Shown: positions 46,411 to 55,638 of the stretch, piece after piece
Numbering within the stretch: the stretch's first letter is position 1
Layout: each line of letters starts with the position of its first letter
NCBI GenBank assembly: GCA_905618925.1
Contig: CAJQTG010000008.1
Coordinates: 35,256-99,255 of the forward strand
Reading direction: 5' to 3'
Length of the DNA stretch: 64,000 nt
DNA from: an uncultured Candidatus Thioglobus sp.
GTDB taxonomy: Bacteria; Pseudomonadota; Gammaproteobacteria; PS1; Pseudothioglobaceae
Position numbers and translations under genes: made by a program
Notes under the pieces: generated by a model
Told to the model about the DNA's origin: nothing
What the model saw: only the letters and a program-made list of their open reading frames with translations
Database searches by the model: none

Positions 46411-47222
46411 AGTCAGTTCTTATTACTGGATGTTCAAGTGGCATAGGTCTTTGCCTTGCTCATGGACTTCGCTCTGAAGGTTATCGTGTTTTTGCGAGTG
46501 CTAGAAATATAAATGACGTGGATAAACTCAGAGCTTTAGGTTTTGAGTCTTTATTGCTTGATTTGTCTTCCTCAAGCTCGATAAATGTTGCTATTTCAGA
46601 ACTTTATCAGAAGACTGATAATTTGTATGCTTTAATTAATAATGGTGCTTATGGCCAGGCTGGTGCTTTAGAGGATATTTCCCGAGAAGCTTTAGAGAAG
46701 CAATTTCAAGCGAATGTTTTTGGTTGGCATGAGTTGACTAATTTAGTATTACCTAAAATGAGAAAAGAAAATTTAGGGCGAGTTATTTACATAAGCTCTG
46801 TTTTGGGTTTTGTTGCCATGCCATTTAGAGGTCCTTATATTGCATCTAAGTTTGCAATAGAGGGATTAGTAAATACGTTAAGGCTAGAGCTAAGTGATAC
46901 AAATATTAAATTTTCTTTAATTCAGCCCGGCCCAATAGAATCAAAATTTAGAGCCAATGCTTATTTAGCTTTTAAGGAAAATGTAGATAGTTCAAAGAGT
47001 AATTATAAAGAACAATATAACACAATGATTCAAAGGCTTGAGTCAGATAAGAACGCTCAATTTACTCTTCCACCAGAGGCTGTATTGAAGTGTGCACTTC
47101 ATGCTCTAAAGTCAAGTTCACCAAAAATTCATTATCGTGTCACCTTTCCAACCAAATTATTTGCTTTTTTAGGTAGAATATTACCAAGCTCATGGATGGA
47201 TAAAATTTTGAATAATTCATGA
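46389..47222 (+). CDS. Short-chain dehydrogenase/reductase
   Basis: A 277-residue NAD(P)-dependent SDR. Visible are the cofactor motif VLITGCSSGIGLCLAHGL, NNGA (INNGAYGQAG), catalytic Ser-x-Tyr-Lys (SSVLGFVAMPFRGPYIASKFA) and the IQPGPIES loop. It starts with TTG at 46389, overlapping the end of pcnB by 22 bases, and I see no better start. The substrate is unknown; a role in fatty acid or steroid-like substrates cannot be decided. Confidence 0.88.
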   Translation: MDSSSKLKSVLITGCSSGIGLCLAHGLRSEGYRVFASARNINDVDKLRALGFESLLLDLSSSSSINVAISELYQKTDNLYALINNGAYGQAGALEDISREALEKQFQANVFGWHELTNLVLPKMRKENLGRVIYISSVLGFVAMPFRGPYIASKFAIEGLVNTLRLELSDTNIKFSLIQPGPIESKFRANAYLAFKENVDSSKSNYKEQYNTMIQRLESDKNAQFTLPPEAVLKCALHALKSSSPKIHYRVTFPTKLFAFLGRILPSSWMDKILNNS

Positions 47223-47239
47223 AATCAAGGTAATAATAA

Positions 47240-47464
47240 ATGACAGATAAATTTAATTTTAATAAAGGCTTGTTGCAGCTCGAAGAAATTATTAACAAGA
47301 TGGAGTCGGGTGAGCTCAGCTTAGAGGACTCTCTAAAATATTTTGAAGAAGGCGTTAAAATACATAGGCAATGTCACACTGCACTGACTGATGCTGAGCA
47401 GCGAATAAGTGTTTTAAGTGAAAATGATAACTACATTGAAGAGAAACCCTTTGGAGATTCTTGA
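47240..47464 (+). CDS. xseB: Exodeoxyribonuclease VII small subunit
   Basis: A 74-residue three-helix protein. The conserved run is FNFNKGLLQLEEIINKMESG followed by ELSLEDSLKYFEEGV and the RISVL tail. It pairs with XseA, not in the window. It is followed by ispA, overlapping it, as in many gammaproteobacteria. Confidence 0.95.
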   Translation: MTDKFNFNKGLLQLEEIINKMESGELSLEDSLKYFEEGVKIHRQCHTALTDAEQRISVLSENDNYIEEKPFGDS

Positions 47465-48329
47465 GGTTTACCGGGAGCGAGTTAACTCTTATCTAGAGGA
47501 TTATTTGAACTCTATTTCGCCTGATAATTCTTATCAGAGCAAGCTAAAAAATATTATGAAGTATAGCGTTTTGGCTGGCGGAAAACGTTTTAGACCCATC
47601 CTTACTTATACTGTAGCTAATTTGTTTAGTATTGATATCCAAAAAGTTGATTCGAGCGCCTGTGCTATTGAGTTAATTCATATTTACTCCCTTATTCACG
47701 ACGATCTTCCTGCAATGGATAATGATGATATTAGGCATAATCAGCCGTCCTCTCATAAAGTTTATGGCGAGGCTCAAGCAATACTTGCAGGTGATGGTCT
47801 GCAGGCTTTGGCATTTGAGGTAATTTCTAGTGATGAGTTAATTGATTCTGTTACAAAAGTAAAATTATTAAATTTGTTATCACTGTCAGCTTTTAAGATG
47901 GCTGAAGGGCAATCAATTGACTTATCTATTGCCTCTAAAGAAGTTGATATAGAGCTGCTAAATAATTTGCATAAAAAGAAAACTGGTTCACTTTTAAATT
48001 GTTCTGTAATGTTTGGGGCTATTTTGAATCCCACTATTAGTAAAAAAGACTTATCTATATTGGACTCTTTCTCAAACCATATAGGGCTTGCTTACCAAGT
48101 TCAGGATGACGTATTAGATGTAACCACCTCTGAAGAGATTTTAGGTAAACGACCAAATTCAGATTCAGTAAATAATAAACCTTCGTATCCATCTATTTTA
48201 GGATTAGATGAATCAGTTAAAAAGTATGAAAGTCTTTACCGAGAGGCTCTTGATGAAATATCATTTCTTAGCATTGATGAAAAGCCATTAACGGACCTAA
48301 CCGTTAAGTTAATGAAGCGATCTTTTTAG
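47424..48329 (+). CDS. ispA: Farnesyl diphosphate synthase (polyprenyl synthetase family)
   Basis: Makes C15 isoprenoid diphosphate for ubiquinone and undecaprenyl precursors. First Asp-rich motif LIHDDLPAMDNDDIRH, second QVQDDVLD; GGKRFRP and GQSIDL are also typical. It overlaps xseB. An ATG start is at 47424; a TTG at 47451 matches the usual N-terminus better and is an alternative. dxs does not follow; instead the gene meets fabH with overlapping stops. Confidence 0.93.
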   Translation: MITTLKRNPLEILEVYRERVNSYLEDYLNSISPDNSYQSKLKNIMKYSVLAGGKRFRPILTYTVANLFSIDIQKVDSSACAIELIHIYSLIHDDLPAMDNDDIRHNQPSSHKVYGEAQAILAGDGLQALAFEVISSDELIDSVTKVKLLNLLSLSAFKMAEGQSIDLSIASKEVDIELLNNLHKKKTGSLLNCSVMFGAILNPTISKKDLSILDSFSNHIGLAYQVQDDVLDVTTSEEILGKRPNSDSVNNKPSYPSILGLDESVKKYESLYREALDEISFLSIDEKPLTDLTVKLMKRSF

Positions 48330-49270
48330 TATTCAACAAGAACACTTCCCCAACTGAATCCGCCACCAATTCCTTCAAAAAGTAACATGTCTCCCTTTTT
48401 GATTCTTCCATCACGAACGCCTGTATCAAGAGCCAAAGGAATAGAGGCAGCTGAAGTATTTCCATGCGTATCTAAAGTTTGAATCACTTTGCTCATAGGT
48501 AGGTTAATTCGCTTTGCAACTGCTTTAATAATACGGATATTTGCTTGATGCGGAACCATCCAAGTAATATCATTAGATGTCATATTACAATCTTGAAGTG
48601 TTTCTTCTGCTAAATCTGAAAGTCTATTAACTGCAATCTTAAAAACTTCATTTCCTGACATTTCAATCGTACCTAAATCATTAATACCATTGTTGTTAAC
48701 ATAGAGTGAAGACAAGAAGCTTCCATCGCTATAAAGCTTAGAGTGTTTTATACCAGTAGTATTATCAGAGCTAATTACTACGGCTCCAGCGCCATCAGCA
48801 AAAAGGATTGCAGTAGAGCGATCATTCCAGTCAACAATTTTTGACATTGTTTCACTGCCAACGACTAGTATATTTTTAAAACTCCCATTTTCAATATACT
48901 GCTGCGCAGTTGTAAGGGCAAAAACAAAACCTGCACAAACTGCTTGAAGATCAAATGCTGGACACGAGGCGCCAAGACGGTCTTGAAGCATTGTTGCTGT
49001 TGCAGGAAAGATTTTATCAGGAGTAGTTGTAGCAAGAATAATAAGATCAATCTCAGAGGGGCTAATTTCAGCCATTTCAAGGGCATTTTTACTTGCTTCA
49101 AGGGCAAGGTCACATGTGCTTTCATCTGTAACTATTCGCCTCTCTTTGATTCCAGTTCGAGCAGTTATCCATTCTTCAGTAGTATCAAGAGTTTTCTCAA
49201 GATCAAGATTCGTAACAATCTTACTTGGTAAGTAACTTCCAGTACCGATAATTCTTGCAAATTTTTTCAT
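48326..49270 (-). CDS. fabH: 3-oxoacyl-ACP synthase III
   Basis: Starts fatty acid synthesis by condensing acetyl-CoA with malonyl-ACP. Catalytic triad visible: Cys in FDLQAVCAGFVFAL, His in WMVPHQANIRII and Asn in HGNTSAASIPLAL. Length 314 is typical. It is last of the lptD-surA-rlmB-yceD-rpmF-plsX run. Its start codon shares one base with a 15-residue ORF's stop (TAATG). fabD, fabG and acpP do not follow in the window. Confidence 0.96.
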   Translation of the reverse strand: MKKFARIIGTGSYLPSKIVTNLDLEKTLDTTEEWITARTGIKERRIVTDESTCDLALEASKNALEMAEISPSEIDLIILATTTPDKIFPATATMLQDRLGASCPAFDLQAVCAGFVFALTTAQQYIENGSFKNILVVGSETMSKIVDWNDRSTAILFADGAGAVVISSDNTTGIKHSKLYSDGSFLSSLYVNNNGINDLGTIEMSGNEVFKIAVNRLSDLAEETLQDCNMTSNDITWMVPHQANIRIIKAVAKRINLPMSKVIQTLDTHGNTSAASIPLALDTGVRDGRIKKGDMLLFEGIGGGFSWGSVLVEY

Positions 49271-49317
49271 TATTTAATAAGCTTTTTTCTTTGTGATTGT
49301 GTTTCAACTTTCGACAT
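49270..49317 (-). CDS. 15-residue ORF translationally coupled to fabH
   Basis: An ATG preceded by a very good Shine-Dalgarno sequence (AAAAGGAG, 5-base spacing) opens a 15-codon frame rich in Lys and Gln, ending TAA in a TAATG overlap with the fabH start. fabH itself lacks its own Shine-Dalgarno sequence, so translation of the mini-ORF likely delivers ribosomes to fabH. It may be the remnant of a lost gene or a regulatory leader. No known peptide is recognised. Confidence 0.5.
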   Translation of the reverse strand: MSKVETQSQRKKLIK

Positions 49318-49334
49318 TACATCTCCTTTTGATA

Positions 49335-49550
49335 TTATTTTACCACCATCCAAGTGATCTTCCATTGCCTGCAATTATCATAAGGCAAGTTAGAACGTGA
49401 AGTGTGATCCAAAATGTGCGAAATAATAGCGCTTTTTTTTACATCTGTTTGTTTGATTGGGGGGAACTCTGGCTTATCTTCGTCTGAAATACCTACTGGC
49501 ATTCCGACAGTTCTAGCCCATACTTTGAGCCAACGTCGTTGGCCACTCAT
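49335..49550 (-). CDS. Small hypothetical protein between plsX and fabH
   Basis: A 71-residue ORF on the operon strand. The N-terminal part is basic and Trp-rich (SGQRRWLKVWARTVGMPVG), the middle is Pro/Asp-rich, and the tail ends WKITWMVVK. I do not recognise a family. Codons look like the neighbours' (T/A-ending third positions), but it lacks a clear Shine-Dalgarno sequence and could be a decayed gene. The 135 bases between it and plsX (49551-49685) show nothing coding; the 415-base gap between plsX and fabH is otherwise only this ORF and the coupled 15-residue ORF. Confidence 0.4.
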   Translation of the reverse strand: MSGQRRWLKVWARTVGMPVGISDEDKPEFPPIKQTDVKKSAIISHILDHTSRSNLPYDNCRQWKITWMVVK

Positions 49551-49685
49551 AATTTAATCAAAAATTCCATATTACAAGAACTAGTAATATTTAAATTAAG
49601 TTTAGTTTCTATTTTGAAGATTTGCATTTATAGTAACTTTTGGTTGGAGGTGACTCTAATTACCAGTTTCTTAATTAGTAGATAA

Positions 49686-50711
49686 CTACTTATGTTCTTC
49701 TAATTCACGAGTCAATTGAACTGAAATCTTATCAGTAATTTTAGCATGTGCTTCAAGATATGCTTCTTTAATTGCCTGAAAGAAAGAATCAACATCTGCC
49801 TTACCATGACTTTTAACTACAACACCTTTTAAACCAAGTAAGCTTGCACCATTGTATTTTCCAGGGTCAACTCTAGATTTAAAATCCCTCATAACTGAGC
49901 TTGCTATTAGAGCAGCTATTTTTGTAAATATATTTTTGTTAAAAGATTTTTTGATGAAATGTGAAAACATATGGGCAACCCCCTCACTAGCTTTCAGCGC
50001 AATATTTCCCTCAAAGCCATCACAGACAATAACATCAACACTTCCTTTATAAATATCATCACCCTCTACAAAGCCAATATAGTTGAGAGATGAGTTTTTT
50101 AATAATTCTGCAGTTTCTTGAATTTTCCAATGACCTTTTAAATCTTCAGAGCCAACATTTAGTAATCCAACAGTAGGATTCTCGATGTTTTCTGTATTTT
50201 GAACAGCAATGGAGCCCATAATTGCAAATTGTAATAATGTTTCGGGTTTTGAGTCAACATTAGCGCCCAAATCAAGAATATGAGTAGGCCGGCCTGTTAA
50301 TGTAGGTACGGCAGACATAATTGCTGGCCTATCAACCCCTTTAATGGTTTTAAGTACAAACTTTGCAATTGATAGAAGGGCGCCTGTATTTCCAGCACTT
50401 ACGCAAGCATGAGCGCTTCCATCTTTAACAAGATTAATGGCAATTCTCATTGAAGAGTCTTTTTTGTGCCTAAGAGCGGTAGAAGGCGAGTCATCCATAT
50501 TGATGATTTGAGACGCGTGCTTTATCTCTATCCTTTCTAACATTTTTTGAGGAATTGAGGTATTGTTAATTTCTATCTTTATAGCTTTTTCATCACCCAC
50601 AAAAGCAACCGTAAGATCACTAAAAGTTTTTAAAGCGATGATGCCAGCATTAATGGTGACAGGAATTCCAAAGTCACCACCTGAGGCATCGATTGATACC
50701 TTTATTGACAT
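49686..50711 (-). CDS. plsX: Phosphate acyltransferase PlsX
   Basis: Makes acyl-phosphate from acyl-ACP for phospholipid synthesis. The start is SIKVSIDASGGDFGIPVTINAGIIAL, with SAGNTGALLSIAKFVL and ILDLGANVDSKPETL regions and ILSNVGSE-like GLLNVGSEDLKGHW; length 341 is normal. It follows rpmF by 9 bases in the usual yceD-rpmF-plsX order. Confidence 0.95.
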   Translation of the reverse strand: MSIKVSIDASGGDFGIPVTINAGIIALKTFSDLTVAFVGDEKAIKIEINNTSIPQKMLERIEIKHASQIINMDDSPSTALRHKKDSSMRIAINLVKDGSAHACVSAGNTGALLSIAKFVLKTIKGVDRPAIMSAVPTLTGRPTHILDLGANVDSKPETLLQFAIMGSIAVQNTENIENPTVGLLNVGSEDLKGHWKIQETAELLKNSSLNYIGFVEGDDIYKGSVDVIVCDGFEGNIALKASEGVAHMFSHFIKKSFNKNIFTKIAALIASSVMRDFKSRVDPGKYNGASLLGLKGVVVKSHGKADVDSFFQAIKEAYLEAHAKITDKISVQLTRELEEHK

Positions 50712-50720
50712 AGGTTAGAT

Positions 50721-50921
50721 TTAAGTTTCTACTTCTTCGATATCATCAGTGGCTGACTTTATAACTTGCTTACCACGATAGTATCCATCTGCAGTAATAT
50801 GATGCCTTAGATGAGTTTCACCAGTTTCTTGATCTTCAGATAACGCAGGATTTTTCAACGCATTATGTGAGCGACGCATCCCTCTTTTTGATGGTGTTTT
50901 TCTGCTTTTTTGTACTGCCAT
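50721..50921 (-). CDS. rpmF: Ribosomal protein bL32
   Basis: A 66-residue basic protein of the 50S subunit. It starts [21 protein letters not shown], with the [15 protein letters not shown] middle. No zinc Cys pair is seen, as in many gammaproteobacterial versions. It sits between yceD (3 bases) and plsX. Confidence 0.97.
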   Translation of the reverse strand: MAVQKSRKTPSKRGMRRSHNALKNPALSEDQETGETHLRHHITADGYYRGKQVIKSATDDIEEVET

Positions 50922-50924
50922 TTT

Positions 50925-51449
50925 TTACTCCTTGCCGAAATCGGCCATTTTAATATTTTTTAGAACATCGAAGGGATTTTTACGAATCTCTTCAACTATC
51001 TCTTCTTTGTCTATCTTTAAACTACAATCAAAATTATGAGAAGGGGCCATTGGAATAGATAACAGAATTTCGTCTGTAATTAAATCTATTGAATCTAAAT
51101 CTTCTTCTTCTCCAATAACATACACTTCAAAACTAGAATCTAGCCCTTCAGCTTGATCTTCATATCTTACAAATGCTAAATTAAAATTTACTTTTAACTC
51201 TACGGGGAAAGCCTCTAAACAGCGCTGGCAATCTAAAATAATGTTTGCGTTAATTATCCCCTTTATGCATGGCGTTTTATCATTTTCTAAATAGAACGAT
51301 AAATCCACTTTTATCCTATCTTCAGTATTTCTAGCTATCGCTGAAATTCTAGGCATAGCGGCAATTTTATAGTCACCATGCAAGCTAGCTTCTTTTCTAG
51401 CAAACTTAAATAATTTAATCGTTTTAGGAAGCTGTTTAGTCGTTTCCAT
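50925..51449 (-). CDS. yceD: DUF177 protein (YceD)
   Basis: A 174-residue conserved protein linked to 23S rRNA accumulation or ribosome assembly in related bacteria. The zinc-like CxxC is in ILDCQRCLEAFPV and the tail carries the NPFDVLKNIK motif. It precedes rpmF, as nearly everywhere in the class. It lies 48 bases upstream of the rlmB stop codon in reading order. Confidence 0.92.
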   Translation of the reverse strand: METTKQLPKTIKLFKFARKEASLHGDYKIAAMPRISAIARNTEDRIKVDLSFYLENDKTPCIKGIINANIILDCQRCLEAFPVELKVNFNLAFVRYEDQAEGLDSSFEVYVIGEEEDLDSIDLITDEILLSIPMAPSHNFDCSLKIDKEEIVEEIRKNPFDVLKNIKMADFGKE

Positions 51450-51497
51450 TATCTGATTTCTAAAGCGTGTATATTTTACCCGAAACTTCTGAGAGTG

Positions 51498-52244
51498 TTA
51501 ACTACTTTCTCTTTGTCTTTTACTTTCAAATAGAGCAATTCCGGTTGCTACTGAAACATTAAGACTTTCTATATTTCCTGACATTGGAATGGTAACAAGT
51601 TGATCACATGTTTTTTTAATTAATTGTCTGATTCCTTTTCCTTCAGTGCCCATAACAATAGCTGTTGGATCAGATAAATTAACATCATAGATTTTAGATG
51701 ATGAATCGCCATCAAGACCAATCACCCATATGCCTTTTTCTTGGATTGATTTTATTGTCCTTGATAGATTTGTGACATGAAAAATCTGAAGACTATTGAT
51801 AGCGCCTGCTGAAGTTTTGTGAACTAAGGCGTTGATTGGAGCAGAGCCATCTTTGTTGATAATAACGTGACTAACGCCTGCAGCATTTGCACTTCTAAGG
51901 CACGCTCCTAAATTTCTTGGGTCTTGAATGGAGTCTAATATTAAAATTAGAGGTTTTTCTGATAAATTCTCAATAGAGCTTAAAAGAGCATCTTCAGTTA
52001 GGAGAGGGGGCAGAATAACTTCAGAAATTACGCCTTGATGAACCTCGCCTTTTGCAATACGATCAAGGTCATTTTTATCTACCTCTGAAAATGGTATTTT
52101 CAAATCAGACAGTGTTTCATTTAAATGATTGACTCTAACATCTTTTCTGCCAGTTTGAATAAAGACCTTTAAGACAGATTCAGGATTAGTATTTAAAAGG
52201 CTTTCAATGCTGTGAAAGCCGAATATGAAGATAGATTTAGACAT
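51498..52244 (-). CDS. rlmB: 23S rRNA Gm2251 2'-O-methyltransferase (RlmB)
   Basis: SPOUT-superfamily methyltransferase with an N-terminal substrate-binding domain (IFIFGFHSIESLLN) and the knotted SAM domain with LILDSIQDPRNLGACLRSANAAGV, GSAPINALVHKTSAGAI, AIVMGTEGKGIRQL and IPMSGNIESLNVSVATGIALFE. Length 248 is typical. ATG at 52244 is preferred over TTG at 52250. Confidence 0.93.
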   Translation of the reverse strand: MSKSIFIFGFHSIESLLNTNPESVLKVFIQTGRKDVRVNHLNETLSDLKIPFSEVDKNDLDRIAKGEVHQGVISEVILPPLLTEDALLSSIENLSEKPLILILDSIQDPRNLGACLRSANAAGVSHVIINKDGSAPINALVHKTSAGAINSLQIFHVTNLSRTIKSIQEKGIWVIGLDGDSSSKIYDVNLSDPTAIVMGTEGKGIRQLIKKTCDQLVTIPMSGNIESLNVSVATGIALFESKRQRESS

Positions 52245-52261
52245 ATGCAATAGTATAGTTA

Positions 52262-53122
52262 TTATAGTGCGTCATGATATATTTTTATATAAGCCTGTTC
52301 TCGAAGCTCCCTAACCCAGTTAGAGTAAAATTTTTCAGCATTAAGATAGATTAGTTTCTCCGTACATTGTTTTAGATTACTACTAACAAAGCGCTCCTCT
52401 AGTTTAATTCCAATTGCAAAACCAAAGTCAGTCAAATATATTTTTGAAACTTCATTGTCCTTGAGTTTGTCTAGCATTTCGACTGTTGGATTATCAACCT
52501 CAATCCAATCTGTTATGCCCCCGTTCAAATAACTTGAGTGCTGTGAATGCAGCTTCGCAAAGCCTTCAAAAGATGCTCCTTTAGTAATATGCTTAGAAAG
52601 TTTGTTTAAAAATGCCTTAATGGCAGCATCTTGATCATTTTGAGACTCTACTTTAGAAATAATAATTTGCGCAATTTTAATTTGTTTAATAGTATTAGAA
52701 GACTCTTTAGAGCAAATATTGATAGCTTCATTTTCAGCAATAGTGACATCTTTTGTAATGTACCTTTGTAAGTTTAGAATTGAAATTTTTTCTGAAACTT
52801 CATCCTCTAAGGATAAAAATTCAGGATAAGCTTGAAGCTGTTCTAATGAGATATTGTTACTTTTTGAAATTTCTACTAAAGCTAAATTAACAGCATTTAG
52901 AGATGCCTTTATACCAAGATCCTTTGCCATTTCCACCTGGAGATTGTCATTTATTCTCTGGTTAATAATGTCAACTTTATGCTCTTTAGAGCTAGCATCT
53001 ATGAGAAGCGGTTCAAGCGAGTTGTATGTAATTACAGTGTTATTAACCACAGCAATAATAATATTTTCTGCAAAGACAGGGCTAATACATAATGTAAAAA
53101 GAAGAGCTAGAACTCTTTTCAT
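52262..53122 (-). CDS. surA: SurA-type peptidyl-prolyl isomerase/chaperone (single parvulin domain)
   Basis: Periplasmic chaperone for outer-membrane proteins. Signal peptide (VLALLFTLCISPVFA), N-terminal chaperone segment (IIIAVVNNTVITYNSLEPLL), one parvulin domain (about 145-245, IKIAQIIISKVE ... HSQHSSYLNGGITDWIEV) and a C-terminal helix. At 286 residues it is much shorter than the typical ~430, since only one PPIase domain is present. It directly follows lptD with a 1-base overlap (TAATG), the usual lptD-surA pair. Confidence 0.85.
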   Translation of the reverse strand: MKRVLALLFTLCISPVFAENIIIAVVNNTVITYNSLEPLLIDASSKEHKVDIINQRINDNLQVEMAKDLGIKASLNAVNLALVEISKSNNISLEQLQAYPEFLSLEDEVSEKISILNLQRYITKDVTIAENEAINICSKESSNTIKQIKIAQIIISKVESQNDQDAAIKAFLNKLSKHITKGASFEGFAKLHSQHSSYLNGGITDWIEVDNPTVEMLDKLKDNEVSKIYLTDFGFAIGIKLEERFVSSNLKQCTEKLIYLNAEKFYSNWVRELREQAYIKIYHDAL

Positions 53123-55377
53123 TATCTAAGTTTGGCTGAGTACCCTGGAATATTTCCTTCTATTTTTCTCTTTAGTGGTGATGAAGTTGAGCCTAGTCCT
53201 GTTAGAACTAACTCCAATCCCGTGCTGTAATTATAGCCACCAGAAGTATCATTTGTTTTAAAGTGGGCCAATCTAAAAGCCCAGCAACATGATTCATAAG
53301 CTATGCCAGTAGTTTCTGAATTTGTAATTCCAGTAGATGTGGTTTTATCAAGGGCGCCAAATAGATGAATTGAATCTGTTAGTGGATAGGCGCCATAAAG
53401 CTTTTCTGTTTCTTTTGTTCCTTCGTCACTAACGCTTAAAGTTATAAATTTTCGTGAATTAGAGGTGTAGGTCAGGCTATTTTCTTTTTTAACAATCTTG
53501 GATGTATCAGGATTGTATTGAGCAGAGCTACTAATTATATACTTGCCTAATGCAACATCTATAGAGGCAGCAATGTCTGAGTAAGATTTTCTAGTTTCGT
53601 AGTTAGTACTAGCTGTGTCACTAACAACTTCATCATCTGTGTAAAAGCTTTGAGCAATTCTCATGTTTAAGAGGTCTTTATCATCATCTATTGCATCTAT
53701 GGCTCTGTAACTCGACTCAAGGCTAAGAGTAATATCATTTGCATTAGTAATTCTATCGAGTCCAGTGTATCTTTCGCCAGAAGTAAGGTCAGCAAAAGTA
53801 ATAATGTCAGCATATTTATCTGTTGTATCAAAGATTGGAATATTTCCTTGGGCTTTTTTTGCTTTGTAGTTGTAAGATATCAAAGGAGTGATTCGGTGAT
53901 TAGCTTCATAGCCAAACATGCTGGTAGGAAGGTTAATAGTAAAATCTATATCCAGGCCAGACCCAAAAACTACTCGATTTATGTTGGGGTTGTTTTTTAA
54001 TGAATAATTGGTAATTGCAACGCTAGCTCGAGGGATTATTATTGGGTACTCAATATTCAATTGTCTAGAAATTCCGAGGTTTCCATGTGTTCTCACGCCA
54101 GCCGTTTTGCTTTTTGTGTCATGCGCAAATTTTGTACTAACAAGGCTAACTTGTACTGGCATTATTGTGCCAGCATTTAGAGTTTTAGAAATAGATCCTT
54201 CAAGCGCTCTTGTATAAACTGGAGCGCCTTCATTAACAACTTGCTCATCTTCAGATAGTAAAGCTGCAGATAAATTATTTTCTTCATCATCGTAAGAAAG
54301 TTTTATATGGGATTTGAGAGTTTTTACATCTATATTAGACCTAGCAATTTCTTTAAAATATAATGAGTCGGATACCCTAGAATATTGAGCGCTAAAGTGT
54401 AATTTATCATTTAAATCAATTTCATCTGAAAAATTTACAAGCCATCTTTTTAAGCTAGTTATTTTGTCTTCTGGTAAATACTTAGCCTCAATTGACCAAA
54501 GCGAGTCTTCATCATCAGGTGAGATTTTAGGGGCAATTAGTTGGCGATACTTGCCTTCATAGATGAAACGCCTACTTGACATATAAGTTAGAGCAACTAG
54601 TAAATCACGATCAGGAGCTAAATTAAAGTAATACGGGACAGTGATACTATGTGATTTATTTTCTTGATTAGACTCCCTATAGGAGTCATAATGAGGAGCT
54701 AAGAAGCCTGAACCCCTTCCTGAGACTACCCAGCTGTATTTTGGCAAGTAAAAAATAGGTATCCCATAAAATTTGACAGTTGCATTGTTAGCAATTCCTC
54801 TATTATTAACTAAATCAAGTTTTATTTGATCTGCATCAATTAACCAGTCATTCTCGTTAATAGGGCATAGGCTGTAAGTTGAATTTTTGAGAAGTACACT
54901 TGTAGGAGTTTTTAAAATGGATTCTGTATATCCATTTGCTCCTCCAAGGCCTGAGCCAAAATCTTGAAAGTTTGCATTTGAAGCTGTTGCTATTAAATCA
55001 TTATTTTCATCTATAGTTGCAGATAGTAAATCACTGGTGATTAAGTAAGATTCATCTTGAAACCTAATATTACCAGTTGCCAATATAGAGCTATCTACTG
55101 AAGACACCTCAATATCATCAGCTGCAAGAAATAATTTTTCGGAATTAACCTCAACATTTCCATTTAAAAGATATTTGCCATTGAGTATCTCACTTTCATC
55201 AGCCTCTATATCAAGACTCTCAGTATTCGATGAGAGTTCTATAATAGGAAAAAGAGTTTGATATTCTGAGCAGTTTTCACAAACTGGTGATTTAGGAATA
55301 CAGCTTAGTTTAACTCCATCGGCATAAACTGAAAAATGGCTTAAAATTAAAACAAGAAAAATTAAGTATTTTTTCAT
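53122..55377 (-). CDS. lptD: LPS-assembly outer-membrane protein LptD
   Basis: Beta-barrel that with LptE inserts LPS in the outer leaflet. Signal peptide cleaved near Ala19, a periplasmic OstA/beta-jellyroll domain (about 55-160) and a 26-strand-type barrel (about 190-750). Cysteines suited to the required disulfides are Cys26, Cys33 and Cys36 near the N-terminus and an adjacent Cys pair in YESCCWAFRLAH near the C-terminus. Length 751 is within the family range. Two TATAAT boxes lie upstream on this strand (near 55413-55428). The 234-base gap to hflK has no gene. Confidence 0.92.
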   Translation of the reverse strand: MKKYLIFLVLILSHFSVYADGVKLSCIPKSPVCENCSEYQTLFPIIELSSNTESLDIEADESEILNGKYLLNGNVEVNSEKLFLAADDIEVSSVDSSILATGNIRFQDESYLITSDLLSATIDENNDLIATASNANFQDFGSGLGGANGYTESILKTPTSVLLKNSTYSLCPINENDWLIDADQIKLDLVNNRGIANNATVKFYGIPIFYLPKYSWVVSGRGSGFLAPHYDSYRESNQENKSHSITVPYYFNLAPDRDLLVALTYMSSRRFIYEGKYRQLIAPKISPDDEDSLWSIEAKYLPEDKITSLKRWLVNFSDEIDLNDKLHFSAQYSRVSDSLYFKEIARSNIDVKTLKSHIKLSYDDEENNLSAALLSEDEQVVNEGAPVYTRALEGSISKTLNAGTIMPVQVSLVSTKFAHDTKSKTAGVRTHGNLGISRQLNIEYPIIIPRASVAITNYSLKNNPNINRVVFGSGLDIDFTINLPTSMFGYEANHRITPLISYNYKAKKAQGNIPIFDTTDKYADIITFADLTSGERYTGLDRITNANDITLSLESSYRAIDAIDDDKDLLNMRIAQSFYTDDEVVSDTASTNYETRKSYSDIAASIDVALGKYIISSSAQYNPDTSKIVKKENSLTYTSNSRKFITLSVSDEGTKETEKLYGAYPLTDSIHLFGALDKTTSTGITNSETTGIAYESCCWAFRLAHFKTNDTSGGYNYSTGLELVLTGLGSTSSPLKRKIEGNIPGYSAKLR

Positions 55378-55638
55378 GAAGTAAAAGAGTTAATTAAAAA
55401 ATATATTTTATCATTATATGTAATTATAAACTTGACCAGATTTTGAAACTTTAACAAATTCAAATTTAACTTTAGTTATTATTTTTTGGGTAAAATACAC
55501 TTTGATTTCGAAAAAAAATATTTTTTCTCTATCTAAAAGATTTACAAAGCACTTGTTTTTTTGTACTTTGACCATATCTTTACTTTAACTTGAATTTTTT
55601 AAGGAAATTACGTGAGTAAAAAACAAAATGGAGCCTCA

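Noticed and set aside
55412..55430. Two TATAAT boxes as the lptD promoter
   Set aside because: Both boxes are perfect, but no -35 element is at a suitable distance and such boxes are expected by chance in this AT-rich gap; mentioned under lptD only.
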